A stretch of 34,123 nt of DNA from Stramenopiles sp. TOSAG23-3 (Eukaryota; Sar). Below are positions 18,263 to 25,050 of this stretch, piece by piece. Below the pieces are notes generated by a model, which saw nothing but the letters and a program-made list of their open reading frames with translations, made no database searches and was not told the DNA's origin. A program made the translations under genes and the position numbers. The stretch lies in the NCBI GenBank assembly GCA_900128585.1, contig LT642191.1, positions 3,652 to 37,774 of the forward strand, read 5' to 3'. Numbering within the stretch: position 1 is the first letter of the stretch; each line of letters starts with the position of its first letter.

Positions 18263-19453
18263 TTACACCCACCTCGAACCAGCATTCAGCATAAACGACT
18301 TTCTAGACGTCGTTGACGGTTTGTAAAATGCTGGACCAGGGGGTCGCTTGGACCCACCCAGCTGGGCCTCTATACCACGCTTCGATTTGCTCAGGCCCCA
18401 ACTGGAGGAGACGAGCTTTACCTCTCTGTTTCTAATGCGGTAGTAACTCCCTGGGCCTGGCGGATCATCGTCAATGGTCTTTTTCAAGTACGGTTTCCCA
18501 AAACGATCGTGCCCCGCACCGCCAAACGATTTTCCATTCTTATTTGCGCGCGCGAGCTTTCGACGTTCCGAGAAGCTTAAGACTCGAATTCCACCCACAG
18601 GGACCGGCTCCCCTCTTGCCTTTATTTCCAAGGCGGTCGTTGCTAAGTATGCGCCTGGCCCAGGATTTTCTGACCCCATGGCCAGCATTGCTTCCATTCC
18701 ACGCTTGCTTTTGTCCTTCCCCCATGCCGACTCCCCCTTCACAGCACCGAACTTTTCACGAAAATTCGCCGCGTCACTAACATTGTACTCCCCTGGTGCC
18801 GGCATGCTCATTTGATCGATGGGATCCTTTCTTAGCCGGGAGGAATTGGAGCGAAAGGCGCATCTCGCCGCCGATCCGTTCAAATTCAAAGCCCTGTTTA
18901 ATTTTTCCACCCCATAAGCTCCTGGGCCGGGCATTTTCAGGAGGTCGACAGGTGGATCATCCCTATAGCGGCGCGGCCGAGCAAAGTTCGATGTCACAGG
19001 GGCTTTGTTGAAGTCGTCCCTGGACGCCCAGACCGCCCCAGCGTTGTGCGCGCCGGGCCCGGGCTCTTGGGCCGATTCCAGCTCATTCCGGCTATTAAAC
19101 CTCCTTGTCTTACTCACAAGCCCCCCGTACCCTTTCGTGTTTGCAGTGCCCTTGTTCATCTCGGGATTCCATAGCATACTGCTGGAGTCTGGGTTGTGGT
19201 ATTTGCCTGCACCTGGGTTGGCGTTTCCGTGTGCCCTGAAACGTATCCCTTGCGAGCCGAACCCGTCTGCCTCCCTCGGTCCTTTGTGGAGGACAGTTTC
19301 GTACTTGGATGGAATAGATGGCTTCTCTTTTCGCTTTTTAGCAGCCCTAGCAATGGCGGCCGGCCCATCGTTCTTATCGACGACCCCACGAACCAGACTG
19401 CCTTGCGGCAGACGACCTACTTGCCGGTACGACACTTTTTCATACTCGTCCAT
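18263..19453 (-). CDS. Sperm-tail PG-rich repeat (SHIPPO/STPG) protein
   Basis: A 396-residue basic protein with seven PG-rich motifs: NPGAGKY (79-85), EPGPGAH (130-136), MPGPGAY (174-180), MPAPGEY (217-223), NPGPGAY (263-269), DPPGPGSY (330-337) and RPPGPAFY (370-377). These repeats define the ODF3/STPG/CIMAP group, many of which are microtubule inner or outer-fibre proteins of motile cilia. That suggests a flagellated cell. Two related segments, AWGKDKSKRGMEAMLAMGSE and SWGLSKSKRGIEAQLGGSK, precede PG motifs and indicate an internal repeat unit of about 110 residues. The ATG at 19453 is chosen; the frame continues upstream without another ATG. The exact orthologue is not assignable. Confidence 0.87.
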   Translation of the reverse strand: MDEYEKVSYRQVGRLPQGSLVRGVVDKNDGPAAIARAAKKRKEKPSIPSKYETVLHKGPREADGFGSQGIRFRAHGNANPGAGKYHNPDSSSMLWNPEMNKGTANTKGYGGLVSKTRRFNSRNELESAQEPGPGAHNAGAVWASRDDFNKAPVTSNFARPRRYRDDPPVDLLKMPGPGAYGVEKLNRALNLNGSAARCAFRSNSSRLRKDPIDQMSMPAPGEYNVSDAANFREKFGAVKGESAWGKDKSKRGMEAMLAMGSENPGPGAYLATTALEIKARGEPVPVGGIRVLSFSERRKLARANKNGKSFGGAGHDRFGKPYLKKTIDDDPPGPGSYYRIRNREVKLVSSSWGLSKSKRGIEAQLGGSKRPPGPAFYKPSTTSRKSFMLNAGSRWV

Positions 19454-19556
19454 CGATGCCGTATTGTTGTCTTGATCCGGACAGAAAGAATTACAGTGCA
19501 CGTCTCGTTTGAACCAATCAATGGCCTCAAAAGAAAGAAAATTAGTCTCTACGTTG

Positions 19557-19589
19557 TTGAACAACACATATACAAGGTGTTGTGTTCAA
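19557..19589. promoter_or_regulatory. Imperfect inverted repeat upstream of the PG-rich repeat gene
   Basis: Arms TTGAACAACAC (19557-19567) and GTGTTGTGTTCAA (19577-19589) pair with a two-base bulge around a 9-base loop. It lies about 104 bp upstream of the start codon at 19453, so it could be a leader hairpin or a protein-binding site. A second small palindrome, GTTGTTGAACAAC, overlaps the left arm. Confidence 0.4.
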
Positions 19590-20954
19590 GTACTGTTTCA
19601 AAAAAAGTTTCAATACCAAAAGATCAAAATGTTCGCAGAAAAGGAACAAAACAAAAGACGACCTTTATTTTCTTATATTTATTATTATTATTATTAGAGA
19701 GATAATACCAAGGTACAACAAAACAACAATAAAATTTTTTTATTATTTTATAATAATAATAGTCCTATTATTAATAATACCAAAAAAAAGGTATTATTAT
19801 TTATTAAATTATTACATTCTATCATCAGAGGAGGTTGTGTTTTTTTTTGCATTGGATTAGCATTGTTTGGTTGGGAGATTGAATACTATAATGAAATAAA
19901 ATGTATCGAACAATATTTACATAGAAATAGTATTGAATACCCAAATAAAATTACGAAACAAACGAAGAAACGGCTCTTCGCTCTTCGCCAAAAGATAGAA
20001 ACTAGCTCACTAAATAGTATAAAATGAACTTAGACTACGAACTACAACCGCACAGAGAAGAAAGAAGAAAGAAGAAAGAAGAAAGAAGAAAGAAGAAAGA
20101 GAAAGAGAAAGAGAAAGAGAAAGAGAAAGAGAAAGAAGAAAGAAGAAAGAAGCAAGAAGAAAGAGAAAGAGAAAGAGAAAGAAGAAAGAAGAAAGAAGAA
20201 AGAAGAAAGAGAAAGAAGAAAGAGAAAGAGAAAGAGAAAGAGAAAGAAGAAAGAAGAAAGAAGAAAGAGAAAGAAGAAAGAGAAAGAGAAAGAAGAAGAC
20301 GACGAAGAAGATAGAAGAAGAAGAAAAAAGAAGGAAGAAGAAGAAGAAGAAAAAAAAGAAGGAAGAAGGAAGAAGGAAGAAGGAAGAAGGAAGAAGGAAG
20401 AAGGAAGAAGGAAGAAGGAAGAAGGAAGAAGGAGAAGGAAGAAGGAAAGAGAGAAGAAGAAAGAAAGAAGAAAAAAAAATAATGAGAAGATATGATAAAA
20501 AATAATAATAATAATCATCGTAAAAAATAATAATAATAAAATAATAATAATTTATTTTATTAGAGTCTATTTTTATTATATTGAAGATCATATCATCACA
20601 CGTGTTCATTCAGAAGAGATATAACAAATAGTACAAAAATTTTGCATTGAGATTGTTTCACATACTAGTGTCTGCTTTCTTTCTCTGTTTCTTATTTAGT
20701 CGTCCCTTTGCCTTTCTCTTTTCATTTTCGCGGTGAAAGTTGTTCGTCTCTGTCGGATATATATACACACGCGCGCGCGTATTCGTACCTTTCTTGGTGT
20801 TGAAGACGACCGGCTACCACCATCCCGACGAACTCACTCTGAACGGCAGCCGTGTACCATTAAACTGGCGTGTGTTGGTCGCAGGAGTTGAAGGAAGGTT
20901 TGCTGCGCTCCGTCGGCTGCTTTGTAGTGGTTTTTAATTGTTAGGGAGGGAACG
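19590..20954. other. Divergent spacer between the PG-rich repeat gene and STIMATE
   Basis: AT-rich region, with TAT/AAT trinucleotide runs at 19676-19810, the long purine tract at 20055-20480, (ATA)n runs at 20497-20552, and a GC-richer leader from about 20690. ATATATATAC at 20757-20766 followed by CACACGCGCGCGCG is a possible promoter element for STIMATE, about 190 bp before its ATG. No gene is supported. Confidence 0.5.
20055..20480. repeat. Long compound purine minisatellite
   Basis: About 425 bp of almost pure purine on the + strand, in blocks. GAAAGAA/GAAAGAGAAA units run from 20055 to about 20290. GAAGAA triplets with a few interruptions (one GACGACG patch, one T at 20311) run to about 20360. 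GGAAGAA heptamers run from about 20360 to 20437, then mixed units. Frames through it give poly-Glu/Lys or poly-Leu/Ser/Phe and are not genes. Confidence 0.93.
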
Positions 20955-22064
20955 ATGAGCAGTCTGTCGGAGCGCGTTTGTCGGCCCCGTAGGCACTGGC
21001 GAAGCGTGCTAAGCAATAGCATATTTCGAAGGGCGACAGTCCTGTGCCTTGCGGCAATGGTGTCGGCGGTGTCGGCCCAATACGGGCAGATCCCAAAGTC
21101 CATCAACGAGCGCTACCGGAGAGCAGGGACCCCGCACGTTTACAACGGGGCAAGGCACGTGGCCGAACAAGCACCCCCCTGCAGGGTTCTTGGGGGCACG
21201 TTCGGCTACTTTATCCAGGGTTTGCTCGGGGTGGTTGCCTTGATTGGCCTATTTTTTAAATTTCACATAGAAAAACACGACGAGAAGCACGTACCTCGGC
21301 ACTTCAGAGAGTGGGCGTTTGACGTGTCCAAGCAGGCGATCGGGGCTGCCACCACCCACGTGTTTAACATATTTTTGGCCATGGTCATGGCGCACATAAA
21401 AATTTCGAAGGACCCGAGCGTTCATCCGGACCAGTGCGCGTGGTATTTTATTAATTTTTGCATCGACACATTTTTGGGAATCGCGCTGGTCCTTTTTTTT
21501 GTTAAGACTTTGGAAAGCATATCGCGCGACTGCGGGTGGAAGAGCCTTGCGGAAAGTGGCAACTATGGGTCCTCTACCAACCCTTCTTGGAAGATATTTT
21601 TCGTCCAGCTAACCGCGTACCTCATAATCACGCTGTTGGTGAAGTTTATCCTCGCCTTGCTCGTTTGGCCGATCAGCAGGCCCCTGAGCCGTCTGGGGAT
21701 CTGGCTGTTCGCCCCGTTGCGACAGTCCCCGGACCTGGAACTGGTCCTGGTCATGGTCATAGGGCCATGCATGATGAACGTCGTCGGATTCTGGATCTTG
21801 GACAACATTCTTAAGAAGAACGAAGTGATAAACGACCCGAGAAAACGGAACGACGACTCGGACAATTTCGACGCCCCTGAATCTCCAGAGTACGACGACT
21901 TGGGCTTCGACGAGCACGCGGGGTTGATTGCCGGCTACGAAGACACGTTTGGAGCTTACGACGAGCCCGGCGATCGGGGGGGAATCTACGACAGGGATCC
22001 CATGAACAGCTCGTACTCGTACGACCGTTCCAGGTCCATAAACTTTTCGCCCCGAGACGTTTAG
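20955..22064 (+). CDS. STIMATE: STIMATE/TMEM110-like ER membrane protein
   Basis: A 369-residue polytopic membrane protein closely matching animal STIMATE (TMEM110), an ER protein that organises ER-plasma membrane junctions and promotes STIM1 activation in store-operated calcium entry. Diagnostic segments: CRVLGGTFGYFIQGLLGVVALIGLFFK (76-102), FDVSKQAIGAATTHVFNIFLA (122-142), YFINFCIDTFLGIALVLFFVK (164-184), the SGNYG tract near 201, and a last segment, PDLELVLVMVIGPCMMNVVGFWILDN (259-284). An N-terminal hydrophobic stretch (26-41, ending VSAVSAQ) may be a signal peptide or extra membrane segment. The cytosolic tail (290-369) is acidic, rich in Asp/Tyr/Ser, and lacks a basic terminus like the animal one. 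The ATG at 20955 follows an in-frame leader. AATAAA at 22199 lies beyond the stop. Confidence 0.85.
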   Translation: MSSLSERVCRPRRHWRSVLSNSIFRRATVLCLAAMVSAVSAQYGQIPKSINERYRRAGTPHVYNGARHVAEQAPPCRVLGGTFGYFIQGLLGVVALIGLFFKFHIEKHDEKHVPRHFREWAFDVSKQAIGAATTHVFNIFLAMVMAHIKISKDPSVHPDQCAWYFINFCIDTFLGIALVLFFVKTLESISRDCGWKSLAESGNYGSSTNPSWKIFFVQLTAYLIITLLVKFILALLVWPISRPLSRLGIWLFAPLRQSPDLELVLVMVIGPCMMNVVGFWILDNILKKNEVINDPRKRNDDSDNFDAPESPEYDDLGFDEHAGLIAGYEDTFGAYDEPGDRGGIYDRDPMNSSYSYDRSRSINFSPRDV

Positions 22065-22198
22065 CTTCAGGGAATTTCTTTTTATCTGGAACGATATTGC
22101 ACTTTCCCTATAGAGGAATGTGACGCCTGGGTTTCGTTCGGGCGGGTCTCTTTAAAAGAGTTTCTAATGTGTGTTGTCACATGGTCATGATTTTTATA

Positions 22199-22204
22199 AA
22201 TAAA
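22199..22204 (+). terminator. Polyadenylation signal AATAAA, STIMATE
   Basis: AATAAA 135 bp after the STIMATE stop, in the 192-bp convergent spacer with the CID gene and only 53 bp from that gene's stop on the other strand. Orientation fits STIMATE. Confidence 0.4.
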
Positions 22205-22256
22205 AATAGTAATTAATAAGAAAATTATTATGATATCAAAAATGAACCGCTTTCTC

Positions 22257-23486
22257 TCAGTGATCTCTCCACGACCCGCCGTCGTCTTTGCGTATGGGAA
22301 CGTACTGTTTTAGTGTACGGTCCCAAACCATAGGAACCGATTTCTGGCTGTCCTCTGCTTCACCAGCTCTGTCCGTGTCCTTGTCGTCGGCACCTTTGTC
22401 GTCGTCTGCGTCCTCATCGTCCCAGTTGATCTTCAAATTCTTTGGAAGGTCCTTGTTCTTCAGCTTCTTTCTCTTTTTCTTCAGAGTAGCGTTTTCTTTA
22501 TCACTGCTGATCGAGCGGATTTCCTCCAGAATTTCTTGAGACTCTTCAACTTGCTCTATTTTCTCTTCTAACGCCTTTAAGGCCTCTTCTTGCTGTGCTA
22601 TTTCTGCTTCCAACCGCGCGACGTAGGCCCGTTTTTGACTTTTTCGCTCGGCAGTATGGTCTTCGCACTGCTTTAACAAGCGAGCTATGTCAACAATCCT
22701 TTCCTTTGCCAGCGCCGGGGTCATCTGCCCAGTTTGAAGTTCGTACGTAATGCTTCCTGGGTTGATTCTCTGTTGGTCAATATTTTGGCAATGCTGCGTT
22801 AACCGTCGTCCAAGCTCATCGTTTGCCACTTCCATCTGTACGTAATCCGCGATGGGAATCACTTCTGCCTCCTTCTTTTTCTTCCCTTCGTTCGTTTCCG
22901 CGTCAAAATTTGGAGAGGGGGTTCCTGCACTTTTGCCATCTGAACCGCCCTCTTCGTCGTAATTCGGAGACGGGGTGGGGGCATTGTCACTATCAGAGTC
23001 TATCACATTTGCTAAGTGAGGAGAGTTTGGAGGGGTACCTTCGTGCTCTTTCTCGCTGGTGTTGAAGGCCCCGTTCATCCATGTGATAGTTTTTCGAGGG
23101 TAGCACTTTCTGTCACCCCATACCTTAACAATCTTTTTCATTTTAGAGACTACCTTTGGGTTCAAGTCTGTCGCAATCCGTAATGCGGGCTTGATTCTGG
23201 TCTCAAAGCTATCGATGTACGCGCTTCCCTTCTTCCTTGACGTTTGTACCACGTCGTTCGCAATGTACAACAGCGGCAAGACCGTTCCTGCCGTGGCATC
23301 GTAGATTGCATCCAACCATAGGCCAGTGACTTGGTTCGCGTGCTGATAGTACGAAAGCAGCAATTTGGATGCCCCCTGAATGGACTCCTGGGTCACTTGA
23401 ATGTTACTATCGTTGAACAGAGCAACAAGTTTCTTAACGTCCTTTTCCGGAAGACCACCCGACCCACCTGCAGCCAACACTGACAT
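22257..23486 (-). CDS. CID-domain RNA polymerase II-binding protein (RPRD1/Rtt103-like)
   Basis: A 409-residue nuclear protein. Residues about 7-132 form a CTD-interacting domain, with helices ending in the signature WLDAIYDATAGTVLPLLYIANDVVQTSRKKG. This domain binds phosphorylated C-terminal heptads of RNA polymerase II and couples transcription to termination and 3'-end processing. A Ser-Pro/Thr-Pro linker follows (145-200) with two TPSPN(Y/F)D words. Then comes a helical and coiled-coil region (about 220-327), as in RPRD1 proteins, and a basic-to-acidic segment. The C-terminus MVWDRTLKQYVPIRKDDGGSWRDH resembles an OCRE-like tail not present in human RPRD1. The ATG at 23486 is the first in the frame; further upstream only a TTG is available. 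Confidence 0.85.
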   Translation of the reverse strand: MSVLAAGGSGGLPEKDVKKLVALFNDSNIQVTQESIQGASKLLLSYYQHANQVTGLWLDAIYDATAGTVLPLLYIANDVVQTSRKKGSAYIDSFETRIKPALRIATDLNPKVVSKMKKIVKVWGDRKCYPRKTITWMNGAFNTSEKEHEGTPPNSPHLANVIDSDSDNAPTPSPNYDEEGGSDGKSAGTPSPNFDAETNEGKKKKEAEVIPIADYVQMEVANDELGRRLTQHCQNIDQQRINPGSITYELQTGQMTPALAKERIVDIARLLKQCEDHTAERKSQKRAYVARLEAEIAQQEEALKALEEKIEQVEESQEILEEIRSISSDKENATLKKKRKKLKNKDLPKNLKINWDDEDADDDKGADDKDTDRAGEAEDSQKSVPMVWDRTLKQYVPIRKDDGGSWRDH

Positions 23487-24102
23487 GATAATTCTATATA
23501 CCTTTGGCAAGCAACGCGCTTAAAAAGAAGGACAAATTCACTATTTTAAAAACCGATAATTATAATTATCTATGCGATAATATCATGTAATAAATGTTTT
23601 ATGTGAGAATTCAACTGATTAAATTCTTCCCACTATTAATTAATTCGTTTTTCAATCTAAATTGAAACAAAATACAAAAATCGTGTAATAATATATTTTA
23701 TAATAATAATATAATAAAATTTTACGAGGAGGAGGAGGAGTCCTCGTATTTAATATTATTAATAGTCGGTCTTCTTCTATTTTTTTAATTATTATATAAT
23801 TTTTGTTTGCTTCAGAGAGGGAGGAGGATGGATAAATACAGCCAATAAATAATTGATAGGAATATTAGTACTTAAAATAATACGATTTATCGTATATAAT
23901 TAATAACTACTAACCGAAAAACTCCTCTAAAAAGTGTTGTTCAGTATCTTTGGCGCGGAATTGAAAAATGGGAAACGACTTTGTGCTAACTATTTCAAAC
24001 GAAGAGATCTTTATGAAAAAAAGATAATTTTTACTATTTTAAAACGTCAAATGTCTTTTTAGATACACAAAACTGTGCGCCGATGACTCGTTTTGCAAGA
24101 CC
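23487..24102. other. AT-rich spacer upstream of the CID gene
   Basis: No gene is seen. It contains TAATAATA runs near 23690-23715, a (GGA)n patch at 23728-23741, another GGGAGGAGGATGG at 23818-23830, and an 8-base TTGGCTGT match (reverse orientation, 23838) to the dispersed element that is probably chance. A 19-codon frame at 23968-24027 is too short to support. Confidence 0.45.
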
Positions 24103-24407
24103 CTAATAAGAAATAAGTGATTGTTTGGGTGGCGCTTGGTACAAATCGTCCATTTCACAAAAAATTGTCCCTTGGAACCGCAATTCCAAGTCAATTGAAG
24201 GCAAACAATTTATAAACATTTGTTGACGGTCGCACATGGAAAGCGGAACGCTTGCATGATCTAAACTTATGCAGTTAGGCATCCCTATTGCTTTAATTTG
24301 TCGTTATCGTTCAAAGTGCTTCCATACTTTGAAATTCGAGTCGGATTTTTATTCGCGCCAAGGGCACTGAACACTTTATTAAACAGGTGAACAGTATGGC
24401 ATTTTAC
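24103..24407 (-). pseudogene. Unrecognised frameshifted coding relic
   Basis: On the minus strand two open stretches abut. The first (24407 down to the TAG at 24285-24287) encodes 40 residues, including HLFNKVFSALGANKNPT and SKYGSTLNDNDKLK. The second, in another frame and overlapping by a few bases, has an ATG at 24282 and runs 59 codons to the TAG at 24103; it contains CISLDHASVPLSMCDRQQMF, LRFQGTIFCEMDDLYQAPPK. Leu is mostly TTG, as in the real genes here, and the composition is balanced and protein-like in otherwise AT-rich DNA. The upstream part begins after a TAA with no ATG. This looks like the end of a gene with a one-base frameshift, or a small gene with an overlooked intron. I do not recognise the family. 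Confidence 0.5.
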
Positions 24408-24466
24408 TTATAGAAAAACAACGACGGTCGTCTTTTCTATTTTTTTTAGAAAATGGGATTTTATTA

Positions 24467-24843
24467 TTTTTTGTTGTAAGTTTGTGTTGAAATATATTTT
24501 ATTCATATTTAATAACGAAGAGAAAAGTTAATTTATTTTAACAAGTGCTGTGTCAATATAAAATACTCATTGTAAAAGCAAAACAAAAAAACAAAAAAAT
24601 TGCAAAAGATCAATTGTTGTTGGTACCGTTTATTGTTTTTTTTAGTGCTGTGTATATCTACTTTACTTTTACCAAAATTTGTTTTTTGTTGTAACTTTGT
24701 GTCGAAATATATTTCCTTCATATTTCATAACGAAGAAGAGAAATGCTAATTTATTTTAATAGATGCTGTGTATATATGTAAAATACTAATTCTAATACAA
24801 AAACAAAAAAACAAACAAAATGCAAAGGAAGAATTGTTGTTGG
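24467..24843. repeat. Diverged tandem duplication (two copies, about 160 bp each)
   Basis: Copy 1 (24467-24623) and copy 2 (24682-24843) align from TTTTTTGTTGTAA through GAAATATATTT, CATATTT.ATAACGAAG, AATTTATTTTAA, GCTGTGT, AAAATACT, AAACAAAAAAACAAA and TGCAAA to AATTGTTGTTGG, with small indels. The 58-bp spacer holds a third AGTGCTGTGTATAT word, suggesting a partial extra copy. No coding capacity. It lies between the relic and the alpha/beta hydrolase gene. Confidence 0.82.
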
Positions 24844-24914
24844 AGGAGGCCTTACCCTCCTAATTTTTTCCTTGATATAGAAAAGTACAGAAAGTATTTT
24901 TAACAATTAAAAAC

Positions 24915-24943
24915 AAGAAAATTGGCTGTTATTTAAAGAATTA
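24915..24943 (+). repeat. Dispersed GGCTGTTA element, copy C
   Basis: AAGAAAATTGGCTGTTATTT followed by AAAGAATTA. It lies 108 bp past the stop of the hydrolase gene but in antisense orientation relative to that gene. The first 20 bases are identical to copy A. Confidence 0.8.
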
Positions 24944-25013
24944 TATCGTTCTATAATTTACTTGAAAATCGAGGAACAACTCGTATCCTGTTTTAACGCT
25001 TATACATAGTCTA

Positions 25014-25019
25014 TTTATT
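25014..25019 (-). terminator. Polyadenylation signal AATAAA, alpha/beta hydrolase gene
   Basis: TTTATT on the + strand, reading AATAAA on the minus strand, 32 bp past the stop codon at 25051. Spacing matches that of the CWF19-like gene. Confidence 0.5.
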
Positions 25020-25050
25020 AATTCATCTCCATATATACATGGAGTGTTAT

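Noticed and set aside
20010-20609. Roughly 200- and 158-codon minus frames through the purine minisatellite
   Set aside because: Low-complexity Ser/Leu/Phe repeats only; no gene-like composition outside the tract.
23836-23850. Possible fourth copy of the dispersed element in reverse orientation
   Set aside because: Only TTGGCTGT and some flanking T/A match; within chance expectation for this composition.
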